From Streptomyces sp. NK08204 (GTDB lineage: Bacteria > Actinomycetota > Actinomycetes > Streptomycetales > Streptomycetaceae): 64,000 nucleotides of DNA. The DNA lies in assembly GCF_020400585.1 (NCBI RefSeq), contig NZ_JAINVF010000003.1:62001-126000 (forward strand), read 5' to 3'. The translations under genes were made by a program, and so were the position numbers. The notes beneath the pieces were generated by a model. The model did not search any database. It was not told the origin of the DNA and saw only the letters and a program-made list of their open reading frames with translations. The stretch's first letter is position 1; each line of letters starts with the position of its first letter. Shown piece after piece: positions 1 through 7,326 of this stretch.

Positions 1-2
1 CC

Positions 3-263
3 CATGACCGGGAGGGCCTCCTGGCCCTCCTCACGGACGACGCGACCATGTCCGACGACGGCGCAGACCAGGAACTCGCCGATTGGATCGACGAGGAGAT
101 CTTCTCCTCCCACGGCCACATGGAGGTCGACAACGAGTCCCGGGGCGGTCGTGCCCTCGTGGCCCGCTACCGCAACGACACCTGGGGCGAGATGCGCACC
201 CGGTGGACCTTCATCGTCGAGGACGACGGGCGGATCTCCCGCTTCGAGACCGGGCAGGCCTGA
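3..263 (+). CDS. NTF2/SnoaL-like family protein, C-terminal part
   Basis: The reading frame is open from the first bases of the window and stops at TGA 261-263, so only the last 86 residues are seen and the true start lies upstream. The visible part is rich in Asp/Glu and ends with strands such as ALVARYRND and RWTFIVEDDGRISRFETGQ. Alternating strands of this kind ending in a polar tail are typical of the C-terminal half of NTF2-like (SnoaL/nuclear transport factor 2 family) proteins, which bind small molecules in a cone-shaped fold. No catalytic residue can be assigned from the fragment, so the substrate is unknown. The family assignment is by general resemblance only. Confidence 0.55.
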   Translation, partial: HDREGLLALLTDDATMSDDGADQELADWIDEEIFSSHGHMEVDNESRGGRALVARYRNDTWGEMRTRWTFIVEDDGRISRFETGQA

Positions 264-327
264 CCCCGGCGGATCAGGCGGGTAAGAGGTCGGTCAGACC
301 CGGGACAACGCCTTAATCGATTCGGTG

Positions 328-333
328 TACGGT
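328..333 (+). promoter_or_regulatory. Putative -10 box of a leaderless promoter
   Basis: TACGGT sits 6 nt before ATG 340, the spacing expected if transcription starts at the initiation codon. No Shine-Dalgarno sequence precedes the ATG. No convincing -35 element is seen. Confidence 0.35.
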
Positions 334-339
334 CCCGGG

Positions 340-1524
340 ATGCGCGATTGTTCTCGGCTCAGTCGGCGTGCCCTCCTCGGACTCTCGGCCGCCGCCCTTC
401 CCCTGTCCGCGACCACCCCCGCCGCCGCGTCCGATGCCCACGTCGTCGGCGGTGGACGGCTGGCCCGTACGGGGATCCAGGTGCGCGGCGCCGGACTGCC
501 CAAGAAGCTCACCGCCCGTTCCTGGCTGATCGCCGACTTCGCGAGCGGAGAGGTGCTCGCGTCCTTCGGCGCGCACCGGCGGCTCGCGCCCGCGTCCACG
601 CTGAAGATGCTCTTCGCGGACACCGTGCTGAAGAATTTCGACCGCACCGAGCGGCACCGGGTCACGGATGCCGATCTGGCCGACATCCCGGCCGGCTCCA
701 GCCTGGTCGGCATCAAGCCCGGAATCACCTACACCGTCGAGCAGTTGTGGCAGGGCGTGTTCCTGCGTTCCGGGAACGACGCCGTGCACGTGCTCGCGCA
801 CATGAACGGCGGGGTCGCCAGGACGGTCGCGCAGATGCAGGCCAAGGCCGAGGACCTGCAGGCGCTGGACACCCATGTGGTCAGCCCCGACGGCTTCGAC
901 CACCCGGGCCAGGTCTCCTCGGCGTACGACCTCACGCTCTTCGCCCGCCACGGCCTGCGCAACGCCGACTTCCGCAGCTACTGCGGCACGCGGACCGCCG
1001 ACTTCCCGGCGGGCGGCAAGAAGACCTTCCAGATCCAGAACACCGACCGCCTGCTGACCGGCGCGTGGGGTCTGGACACGTACGAGGGGCTGATCGGCGT
1101 CAAGAACGGCTACACCAGTCATGCGGGAAACACCTTCACCGGTGCGGCCACACGGGGCGGGCGCACGCTGCTGGTCACCGTGATGCACCCGGACAGCGGC
1201 GGCAACGGCGTCTACGAGGAGACCGCAGCGCTGCTCGACTGGGGGTTCGGGCAGGGGCGTTCAGCGCGGGCCGTGGGCTCGCTGGTGGAGCCGGTCAGCG
1301 AGGGCGGGGCGGTGAGTGCGAGTCCGGCACCGGCGCGCAAGGCGGTCCACGCGGCGGTGGGCGCGTCCGGCTCGTCGGCCGGCGGCTCCTCGCCCTGGCA
1401 CCTGCTGGAAGGCGCCGTGGGGACGGTCGCGCTGCTGGGGGCGGGGGCCTGGGCGCTGCGGCGACGCCGGGCGGCGGCGGGTGGTGCGGCGGACTCCGGG
1501 GCAGAAGGCAGGCACCGGGGCTGA
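340..1524 (+). CDS. D-alanyl-D-alanine carboxypeptidase (peptidase S11, DacA/DacC type)
   Basis: This is a 394-residue secreted penicillin-binding protein that trims the terminal D-Ala of peptidoglycan stem peptides outside the membrane. An Arg-rich N-terminus (SRRALLGLSAAALPLSA, about 8-24) ending in AAAS looks like a signal peptide, possibly Tat type. The three active-site motifs are present: STLK at 86-89 (nucleophile Ser86, Lys89), SGN at 144-146, and KNG at 255-257 in place of KTG. A hydrophobic segment followed by RRRR near the C-terminus (about 350-370) probably anchors the protein in the membrane. I chose ATG 340 because a TACGGT -10-like box lies 7 nt upstream, fitting a leaderless transcript. 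A GTG at 325 is a longer alternative. It is a single-gene unit. Confidence 0.88.
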   Translation: MRDCSRLSRRALLGLSAAALPLSATTPAAASDAHVVGGGRLARTGIQVRGAGLPKKLTARSWLIADFASGEVLASFGAHRRLAPASTLKMLFADTVLKNFDRTERHRVTDADLADIPAGSSLVGIKPGITYTVEQLWQGVFLRSGNDAVHVLAHMNGGVARTVAQMQAKAEDLQALDTHVVSPDGFDHPGQVSSAYDLTLFARHGLRNADFRSYCGTRTADFPAGGKKTFQIQNTDRLLTGAWGLDTYEGLIGVKNGYTSHAGNTFTGAATRGGRTLLVTVMHPDSGGNGVYEETAALLDWGFGQGRSARAVGSLVEPVSEGGAVSASPAPARKAVHAAVGASGSSAGGSSPWHLLEGAVGTVALLGAGAWALRRRRAAAGGAADSGAEGRHRG

Positions 1525-1553
1525 ACCCCGCGCAGGATCCGCGGCGAACCTGC

Positions 1554-1638
1554 GCGGCAGCCGTTCCACCCACCGGCGCCTACCCCGCGGTCCCCCGCGA
1601 GGTCCACCCCGGCTCCGGTCCGGTGGAACGGCTGCCGC
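1554..1638. repeat. 17-bp perfect inverted repeat with 51-nt loop
   Basis: The 17-mer at 1554-1570 (core GGCAGCCGTTCCACC) is exactly reverse-complementary to 1622-1638. It lies just after the carboxypeptidase stop and may form a long-looped terminator hairpin. The loop itself has short GC-rich self-complementary stretches. No U-tract follows. Confidence 0.5.
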
Positions 1639-1798
1639 CTCCCCCCTCGGTGTGGCTGCGGAGGCGTCGTGCTCCAACTGTGAAGCTCTGGTGGAGGAAA
1701 GTTGAGCACATGTGCCCGGCGGGCCGCAATGGCGCGGATGTTCAACTCTGCTGGGGCAAGAGGCCGTTGTCGTTGTCCGGGCGTCTAGCGTTGAGGCC

Positions 1799-2086
1799 GT
1801 GACGTGGAGTGAGACGTGGAGTGAGGCGGAATACCTCGACTGTCTGCAGACCGAGCGGCGAGGCTACGCGTGGGTGATGCAGCACCATGGTGGGTTGACG
1901 CCGGCGGAAGCCGGAGCGGCGGCCCTGGAGCGGTACCCGTACGAGCCGCATGACGCCCCGTACCGTGGGCTCATCTTCCACGATGAGGCGTGGCACTGGG
2001 CGATGCTGGCGATCCACGGCGATCAGTACGTGGTGGAACACCCCGAACTGGTCCATCCGTCAGCCGACTACCAGGCCCTTGAGTGA
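1799..2086 (+). CDS. Conserved hypothetical protein, 95 aa
   Basis: A small acidic protein (MTWSETWSEAEYLDCLQ... to DYQALE) with a Trp/Tyr/His-rich middle (GLIFHDEAWHWAMLAIHG). No known domain or catalytic motif was recognised, and there is no signal peptide or membrane segment. The GTG at 1799 is favoured over the ORF opening at 1712: TAGCGT at 1786-1791 lies 7 nt upstream and could be the -10 box of a leaderless transcript, and the upstream extension is low in protein-like character. The gene stands alone between the carboxypeptidase and a convergent SDR gene. Function unknown. Confidence 0.6.
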   Translation: MTWSETWSEAEYLDCLQTERRGYAWVMQHHGGLTPAEAGAAALERYPYEPHDAPYRGLIFHDEAWHWAMLAIHGDQYVVEHPELVHPSADYQALE

Positions 2087-2273
2087 GCGTCGTGCGCAGG
2101 GGGCATGTGCGTGGGAGGAGATGTCGTCCACGCACAGCCCTTGTCGCCGTGCAGCCCCGCACGAGCGGTTGAAGCCCCGCACCGGGACCGGTCCAGCCGC
2201 CGCGGGCACCGAGGCGTCGAGGAAGACCCGGTGCACCCTGCCGCCGCTGTGGGCGTATGCCGTACGGGTGGGG

Positions 2274-3032
2274 TCAACCGCGCCCGATGTACGGCATCGC
2301 TGTCGCCAGCACCGTCGCGAACTGCACGTTCGCCGAGAGCGGCAGCTCGGCCATGTGCCGGACGGTGCGCGCCACGTCGGCCACGTCCATCACCGGTTCC
2401 GGAGCGATCCGGCCGTTCGCCTGGAGCACGCCCTGCTGCATCCGGGCCGTCATGTCCGTGGCCGCGTTGCCGATGTCGATCTGCCCGACCGCGATGTCGT
2501 ACGGCCGCCCGTCCAGGGCCAGCGACTTGGTCAGGCCGGTCAACGCGTGCTTGGTCGCGGTGTAGGCGACCGAGTGCGGGCGGGGCGTGTGCGCCGAGAC
2601 GGAGCCGTTGTTGATGATCCGGCCACCCCTCGGGTCCTGCGCCCTCATCTGCCGGTACGCCGCCTGCGCGCACAGGAAGGCGCCGTTGAGGTTCGTGTCC
2701 ACCACGTGCCGCCAGGCGGCGTAGGACAGCTCCTCCACGGGAACCCCGCCCGGACCGAAGGTGCCCGCGTTGTTGAACAGCAGGTCGACGCGTCCGTAGC
2801 GCTCGACCGTCGCCGCGAACAGGGCGTCCACGTCCTCGGGCCGCGACACGTCCGTACGCACGGCGAGCCAGGGGCCCTCCGGCGCCAGGGCCGCCGTGGC
2901 CTCCAGCGTCTCGGTGCGCCGGCCGGCCAGCGTCACCGACCAGCCCGCGTGCAGCAGCTCCACGGCGACGGCCCGCCCGATACCGGAACCGGCGCCGGTC
3001 ACCACCGCGATCTTCGATTGCCTGTCAGTCAT
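2274..3032 (-). CDS. SDR family NAD(P)-dependent oxidoreductase
   Basis: A 252-residue classical short-chain dehydrogenase. It has the dinucleotide-binding TGAGSGIG at 12-19, the NNAG motif at 87-90, a Ser around 144 (NNGSVSA), and the catalytic YTATK at 157-161 (Tyr157, Lys161). The RxD pattern after the second strand (GRRTET, RTDVS) favours NADP. The length matches the family. The substrate cannot be told from sequence; these cytosolic enzymes reduce or oxidise alcohol/carbonyl groups on diverse small molecules. It is transcribed alone on the minus strand. Directly repeated 12-mers lie immediately upstream of its start (3055-3087) and may be an operator. Confidence 0.88.
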   Translation of the reverse strand: MTDRQSKIAVVTGAGSGIGRAVAVELLHAGWSVTLAGRRTETLEATAALAPEGPWLAVRTDVSRPEDVDALFAATVERYGRVDLLFNNAGTFGPGGVPVEELSYAAWRHVVDTNLNGAFLCAQAAYRQMRAQDPRGGRIINNGSVSAHTPRPHSVAYTATKHALTGLTKSLALDGRPYDIAVGQIDIGNAATDMTARMQQGVLQANGRIAPEPVMDVADVARTVRHMAELPLSANVQFATVLATAMPYIGRG

Positions 3033-3054
3033 GGCCCGCAGCGTAGGCGGTCAG

Positions 3055-3087
3055 TCCGCCATGCGGAATCAGTTGTCCGCCATACGG
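3055..3087. promoter_or_regulatory. Direct-repeat candidate operator upstream of the SDR gene
   Basis: TCCGCCATGCGG (3055-3066) and TCCGCCATACGG (3076-3087) are near-identical 12-mers 21 bp apart, i.e. on the same DNA face. GCGGA and TCCGC between them also form an inverted repeat. The spacing to the SDR start (3032) fits a promoter or operator region. No regulator gene is adjacent. Confidence 0.4.
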
Positions 3088-3228
3088 CACCTCTCTCGCC
3101 CCTCGCGTACTCCACCCGTGGGGACGAGCGGAGACCATCAGGGCGGTCGGTGCCCGCGAGGTGGCCTCGCCCCGTCGTCGCTGCGCTCTTCATCCCGGAG
3201 CCCGGGTCCCGGCACGCCGCCGGCCCCG

Positions 3229-3291
3229 CCTCCGCGCCGCTCGGGACGGCCTCCGCGCCGCTCGGGACGGCCTCCGCGCCGCTCGGGACGG
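3229..3291 (+). repeat. Three perfect 21-bp tandem repeats in a long intergenic gap
   Basis: A 21-bp unit starting CCTCCGCGCCGCTCGG is repeated exactly at 3229-3249, 3250-3270 and 3271-3291. It lies in the 384-nt gap 3033-3416 between divergent genes, where no convincing gene was found. The unit length equals two helical turns and also seven codons. The frames through it encode low-complexity peptides that do not resemble a protein, so it is more likely a non-coding minisatellite. Confidence 0.85.
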
Positions 3292-3416
3292 CCGCCGCCC
3301 CCGTCGGCGCGGTCGCCTCCCCGGCTCGTCGGCGCGGCCGGAGAGCGTACCGCCGCGCCCACGGCCGTCGTCCATCTGGCCCGAGTACTGGTCGCCGCGG
3401 CCTGCTTCATGGGAAT

Positions 3417-4586
3417 GTGCCGTCCCTGAACCACACGCACGAGGCTGGAGGGAGACGAGCACTGAGCGCACCGAGACTGCGCGCCGACACACCCGAGCGG
3501 GCCGGACTGGACCCCGCGGAACTCGGGCACCTGGTCGGCGAGGTGCACGCCCTCACCCGCGGGGAGCACCCCTGGACGGCCGGCGCCGTCGTCGTGGCCG
3601 GACGCGGCCCTGTGATCGCCGTGGCCGAGGCCGCGGGCTGGGCGGTGCGCTACGCGGCGTACGACCCCGAGACCGACAGGGGCGTCGAACTGCCCGCCTC
3701 CGCCCGGGTCCCGACGACCCTCGGCACGCCCTTCGACCTGGCCTCCCTGACCAAGCTCTTCACGTCCGTCGCCGTCGTCCAGCAGATCGAGCGCGGCAAC
3801 CTCGGCACGGACGCCCGGGTCGGCACCTACCTGCCCGACTTCCACGCCGCCGCGCGACACGGCATCACCGTACGGCAGCTGCTCACCCACACCTCCGGGC
3901 TGCGCCCCGAACTGCCGCTGTACGACTGCCCGGACGACGCCGCCCGCCTCGCGCTGCTGCGCGCCGAGGCACCGACCGCCGCACCCGGCACCCACCTCTA
4001 CTCCGACCTGAACATGCTCCTGCTCCAGTACGTCCTGGAGCGCGTCACCGGCCGCACCCTCGACGTCCTGATCGAGGAGGGCATCACCCGCCCGCTCGGC
4101 ATGACGGCGACCCGCTTCGGGCCCTGCGCCGGGGCGGCGGCCACGGAGGACCAGCGCCGGCCGTGGGCCAAGGCGGACCGGGGGATGCTGCGGGGCGTCG
4201 TCCACGACGAGAACGCCTGGGCGCTCGGCGGGGTCGCGGGCCACGCGGGTCTGTTCTCCACGGCGCACGACCTGGCGGTCTTCTGCCGGGCCCTGCTCGC
4301 GGGCGGCGCCTACGGCCGTGCGCGCATCCTCGGCCCCGACTTCGTCGAACTCCTCCTGACCCCGCCGGGCCTCGGCTTCAGCGTGGACCAGCCGTGGTTC
4401 ATGGGGGAACTCGCCGGCCGGGGGGCGTGCGGCCACACGGGCTTCACGGGAACGTCCCTGGTCCTGGACCCGGCCACGGACACGTTCCTCATACTCCTGG
4501 CCAACACCGTCCACCCAAGACGCCGGCCACCGGCCAACGGCCCCAGGGCGACGCTGGCGACGCACCTCGCCAGGGCGGTGGTCTGA
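3417..4586 (+). CDS. Serine hydrolase, beta-lactamase class C/EstB family
   Basis: A penicillin-binding-protein fold hydrolase of about 389 residues (from GTG 3417). The catalytic motifs are SLTK at 110-113 (nucleophile Ser110, Lys113), YSDLN at 195-199 (Tyr-Ser-Asp variant of YxN), and HTG at 340-342 in place of KTG. The last is typical of esterase-like class C relatives rather than true beta-lactamases. No signal peptide is seen, so it is probably cytoplasmic. The start is uncertain. GTG 3417 is the nearest conventional codon. A strong Shine-Dalgarno (GGAGGGAG, about 3447-3454) instead precedes CTG 3462, which would give a protein beginning with SAPRLRAD. The frame is open far upstream to 1950 only because of GC bias. 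The substrate is unknown. Confidence 0.8.
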   Translation: MPSLNHTHEAGGRRALSAPRLRADTPERAGLDPAELGHLVGEVHALTRGEHPWTAGAVVVAGRGPVIAVAEAAGWAVRYAAYDPETDRGVELPASARVPTTLGTPFDLASLTKLFTSVAVVQQIERGNLGTDARVGTYLPDFHAAARHGITVRQLLTHTSGLRPELPLYDCPDDAARLALLRAEAPTAAPGTHLYSDLNMLLLQYVLERVTGRTLDVLIEEGITRPLGMTATRFGPCAGAAATEDQRRPWAKADRGMLRGVVHDENAWALGGVAGHAGLFSTAHDLAVFCRALLAGGAYGRARILGPDFVELLLTPPGLGFSVDQPWFMGELAGRGACGHTGFTGTSLVLDPATDTFLILLANTVHPRRRPPANGPRATLATHLARAVV

Positions 4587-4677
4587 CCACGTCCCAGCCG
4601 GCCGGGTCGCGTGGCCGGGTGGGAAACGGGGGCCCGGGGCGGATCCCCCAGGCGTCCGGCACCAGCGCCGCCAGCCA

Positions 4678-4683
4678 TACAAT
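4678..4683 (+). promoter_or_regulatory. TACAAT -10 box for a leaderless rsm22-like mRNA
   Basis: TACAAT ends 6 nt before GTG 4690, so transcription would begin at the start codon. There is no Shine-Dalgarno sequence before the GTG, which supports a leaderless transcript. Confidence 0.5.
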
Positions 4684-4689
4684 CGGCAG

Positions 4690-5700
4690 GTGAACGACCC
4701 CGCTTCCCCGGCCGGACGACTCCGCGCCGCCCTCTCCGACCTGCTCGCGGGACTGCCGCCGTCCCAGGCCGCCGGAGCCGTGGACAGGCTGATCGCCAAC
4801 TACCGGGGGGCCACTCCCACCGACGCGCCGATCCTCCGCGACCGCGCCGACGTCGCCGCATACGCCGCCTACCGCATGCCGGCCACCTTCGAAGCGGTCC
4901 GCTCCGCACTGGAGGCGCTGGCGGCGGCCGTGCCCGACTGGACGCCCGGCAGCCACGTCGACGTCGGCGGTGGCACCGGCGCCGCCACCTGGGCGGTCAC
5001 GGCGACCTGGCCCGGCGAGCGCAGCGTCACCGTGCTGGACTGGTCCGAGCCCGCGCTCGCCCTCGGCCGGGAGATCGCCGCCGCACATCCCGCGCTGCGC
5101 GACGCCCGCTGGCAGCGTGCCCGGATCGGCTCGGCGCTCACCCTCGAGGACACCGACCTCGTCACCGTGTCCTACGTCCTCAACGAACTCACCGGGGCCG
5201 ACCGTGACGCACTCGTCGACGCCGTCGCGAGCGCCGCGCGGACCGTGGTGATCGTGGAGGCCGGCACCCCCGCCGGATACGAGCGGGTCATCGAGGCACG
5301 TGACCGGCTGGTCCGGGCGGGGTTCCGGGTCGCCGCCCCCTGCCCGCACAGCGCCGCCTGCCCCATCGAGCCCGGCAAGGACTGGTGCCACTTCTCCGCC
5401 CGGGTCAGCCGCTCCTCGCTGCACCGCCAGGTCAAGGGCGGCTCCCTGGCGTACGAGGACGAGAAGTTCAGCTACGTCGCCGCCACCCGCCTGCCCGCCG
5501 CCCCGGCCCCCGCCCGGGTGGTCCGGCGTCCGCAGATCCGCAAGGGGCAGGTGCTCCTCGACCTGTGCGAGACCGACGGGCACCTGAACCGTACGACGGT
5601 CACCAAGCGCCACGGCGACCTGTACCGGGCGGCCCGGGACGCCGACTGGGGCGACGCCTGGCCACCGGACACCACCGAGCCCGAAGACCCGGTGTCGTAG
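4690..5700 (+). CDS. Small ribosomal subunit Rsm22 family methyltransferase-like protein
   Basis: A 336-residue protein with a class I SAM-dependent methyltransferase core: motif I VDVGGGTGAATW around 90-101, and the acidic strand-2 end VLDWSEPAL around 115-123. It also has the Rsm22-type cysteine cluster CPHSAACP...DWCHF (Cys218, Cys224, Cys233). In the mitochondrial Rsm22 family these Cys residues hold an iron-sulfur cluster, and the proteins assist small-subunit ribosome assembly. The basic C-terminal part (RRPQIRKGQVLLDLC) fits RNA contact. The role in bacteria is inferred from the family. The start is GTG 4690, with a TACAAT box positioned for a leaderless mRNA. Confidence 0.82.
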   Translation: MNDPASPAGRLRAALSDLLAGLPPSQAAGAVDRLIANYRGATPTDAPILRDRADVAAYAAYRMPATFEAVRSALEALAAAVPDWTPGSHVDVGGGTGAATWAVTATWPGERSVTVLDWSEPALALGREIAAAHPALRDARWQRARIGSALTLEDTDLVTVSYVLNELTGADRDALVDAVASAARTVVIVEAGTPAGYERVIEARDRLVRAGFRVAAPCPHSAACPIEPGKDWCHFSARVSRSSLHRQVKGGSLAYEDEKFSYVAATRLPAAPAPARVVRRPQIRKGQVLLDLCETDGHLNRTTVTKRHGDLYRAARDADWGDAWPPDTTEPEDPVS

Positions 5701-5739
5701 CCGCGAGCAGACCATCCACCGGTGGTGGCCCGCCAAGGC

Positions 5740-6090
5740 GGACGGCCTGCTGGGCGTTCCTGGACCTCGGCGAGCGGACGGCCCGGGCGGCGGGGCAGGC
5801 GTCGTACGCGATCCCGGACACCGGCGACCTCGCCGCCGGCCTCGGGGCGGTGCTGCGGGCCACCGTGGACGAACTCCTGGACCCCCGTCTCGAGGTGCCC
5901 GCCCGCGCGCCGACCGGCTGCGCGCCGCCCAGGCCGTCGGCGCGGTACGCCCCGGCGCCGACCCGCTCATCGCCCCGGAACTGTCGTCAGCCCGCTCGCC
6001 CAGCGCTGGCCGCAACGCACGGGCCCGGTCTCGTACGACTGCACGGACACCCTCGTCGACTACGCCCAGCGCGGCCCGGCCCCACGCTGA
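5740..6090 (+). pseudogene. Degraded gene fragment with two apparent frameshifts
   Basis: Protein-like sequence continues across three frames. Frame positions divisible by 3 read AFLDLGERTARAAGQ...AVLRATVDELLDPRLEVPAR (to about 5905). The sequence then reads DRLRAAQAVGAVRPGADPL in the frame of 5909 (to about 5980), then VSPLAQRWPQRTGPV...DYAQRGPAPR ending at TGA 6090. No single frame holds all three. The segments have helical, normal amino-acid composition, unlike the Arg/Pro-rich shadows around them. This suggests a remnant of a coding gene whose N-terminus is lost behind the rsm22-like stop. The family was not recognised. Confidence 0.4.
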
Positions 6091-6218
6091 CCTCCCGGCC
6101 CGGGACGTGTGAGGCGCATCTCGGCCCCGTTGTCGGGATCCTCTCTGCGGCCCCCCGAGGCTCTTGAGGATGGGACCATGAGGCATGCTGTCCGCACACC
6201 AGCGAGGCGAGGCGATAG

Positions 6219-6956
6219 ATGAGCGGAACGTTCGGCGGCCCAAGTGGCCGGCAGAGCAGACTCTCCCGGTGGCTGCTTGGACGCCGCCCGAAGGAGACAG
6301 CCGCCGCCGACGAAGGCGGCCGTGAGGCCCTGCTGCTCGCCGCCGGCGCGGCCGGACTGCCGCTCGCGCCCGCCGCGCACCCCGCCGACGGCTACCGGTG
6401 TTCGTGCGTGCGCGTCGGCTGCCCCACCCCGGGCCGGCACCCGGTGTCGTTCGCGTGGCAGACGCAGGCCACCACCGACCGCGCCCAGATCGAGCGCTGG
6501 GCCCGGCACCAGCCGCAGGCGAACTTCATCACGGCGACCGGAATGACCCACGACGTCCTCGACGTGCCGCTGGAGGCCGGCCGGGAAGCGCTGGAGCGGC
6601 TGCTGGGCTCCGGGGTCGAGGTCGGGCCGGTCGCCGAGAGCGACGACGGACGCATGTTCTTCTTCACGCTCACCCGCGGCACCCCCGAGGACGAGGACGA
6701 GTGGTGGCCGTGCGCGCTGGACTGCCACCCCGAGACCATGGACGAGCACCCCGGTCTGCGCTGGCACTGCCGGGGTTCCTACGTCCTCGTACCGCCCTCC
6801 CGGCTGCCCGGCGACGACGACCAGCGGGTGCGCTGGCTGCGCGGCCCCGAGCACGCCCTGCCCGACCCGCTGAGCCTGCTGGAGGCGCTCACCGACGCCT
6901 GCGCCCGGTACGCCGGCGGCGACCAGACGGGCGACTCCTGGCCGCCGCATCACTGA
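6219..6956 (+). CDS. Prim-pol-fold protein (bifunctional DNA primase/polymerase-like), probably catalytically degenerate
   Basis: A 245-residue protein. After a basic N-terminus it shows the order of motifs seen in prim-pol N-terminal domains: a loop with CPTPGRHPVSFAW (about 68-80), ATTDRAQIERWARHQPQANF (about 83-103), then GMTHDVLDVPLEAG where active enzymes have LDxD. A strand MFFFTL and RGSYVLVPPSRL follow. The second acidic metal ligand appears replaced (LDVPLE), so polymerase activity is doubtful. Cys residues in YRCSCVRVGCP could bind metal. No helicase or mobile-element genes are nearby, so this is a chromosomal stand-alone copy. The start is ATG 6219. Conserved in streptomycetes by my recollection; role unknown. 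Confidence 0.6.
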   Translation: MSGTFGGPSGRQSRLSRWLLGRRPKETAAADEGGREALLLAAGAAGLPLAPAAHPADGYRCSCVRVGCPTPGRHPVSFAWQTQATTDRAQIERWARHQPQANFITATGMTHDVLDVPLEAGREALERLLGSGVEVGPVAESDDGRMFFFTLTRGTPEDEDEWWPCALDCHPETMDEHPGLRWHCRGSYVLVPPSRLPGDDDQRVRWLRGPEHALPDPLSLLEALTDACARYAGGDQTGDSWPPHH

Positions 6957-7023
6957 GCCCCGGGTTTTTGGCCCTCCCGGTTTCCGGGGCCCTGGCGTTT
7001 TCTGGGCCAGAGGGGCCCTGGCG

Positions 7024-7168
7024 CTGACGGGTCCCCGGCCTTCCCGGTTTCCTGGGCCCTGGCGTTTTCCTGGGCCCTCACGGGAGTCCCCGGCCTTCCA
7101 GGGGTCCTGGGCTGACCCTGACGGGTCCCCGGCCTTCCCGGTTTCCTGGGCCCTGGCGTTTTCCTGGG
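7024..7168. repeat. Perfect 51-bp direct repeat (7024-7074 and 7118-7168)
   Basis: Both copies begin CTGACGGGTCCCCGG and end GCGTTTTCCTGGG with no mismatch. They are separated by 43 nt, giving a 94-bp period. Confidence 0.9.
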
Positions 7169-7176
7169 TCCTGACG

Positions 7177-7244
7177 GGTCCCGGCCCTCCCCGGGTCCCG
7201 GCCCTCCCCGGGTCCCGGCCCTCCCCGGGTCCCGGCCCTCCCCG
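7177..7244. repeat. Four exact tandem copies of a 17-bp unit
   Basis: The unit GGTCCCGGCCCTCCCCG occurs at 7177-7193, 7194-7210, 7211-7227 and 7228-7244. It is GC-only apart from two T. It has no spacers, so it is not CRISPR-like. Confidence 0.92.
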
Positions 7245-7289
7245 GGTCTTCCAAGGTCCCCGGGCCCTGACGGTTTCCCGGGCCCTGAC

Positions 7290-7314
7290 GCGGCCCGGGC
7301 TCCTCCCGGGCCGC
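7290..7314 (-). terminator. Terminator hairpin of the efe operon
   Basis: GCGGCCCGGG (7290-7299) pairs perfectly with CCCGGGCCGC (7305-7314) across a 5-nt loop, 12 nt beyond the stop of the last gene of the minus-strand operon. There is no U-tract, as is usual in Streptomyces. Confidence 0.65.
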
Positions 7315-7326
7315 CGGCCCCGGCGG

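Larger units (their letters stand above)
6961..7268. repeat. Repeat-rich non-coding region
   Basis: The 370-nt gap 6957-7326 holds no gene. It is built from recurring modules (CTGACGGGTCCCCGGCC, TTTCCTGGGCCCTGGCG, and related words). A 51-bp block at 7024-7074 recurs exactly at 7118-7168. Partial copies occur around 6978-7020 and 7083-7110. The block is followed by four exact copies of a 17-bp unit (7177-7244). Confidence 0.85.

Noticed and set aside
1950..3416. Very long open frame continuous with the serine hydrolase gene
   Set aside because: It runs antisense through the SDR gene and the tandem repeats, and its translation is Arg/Pro/Ala-rich without domains. It is a GC-bias artefact.
7177..7244. 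CRISPR-like array
   Set aside because: Units are 17 bp, directly abutting, with no unique spacers and no cas genes.
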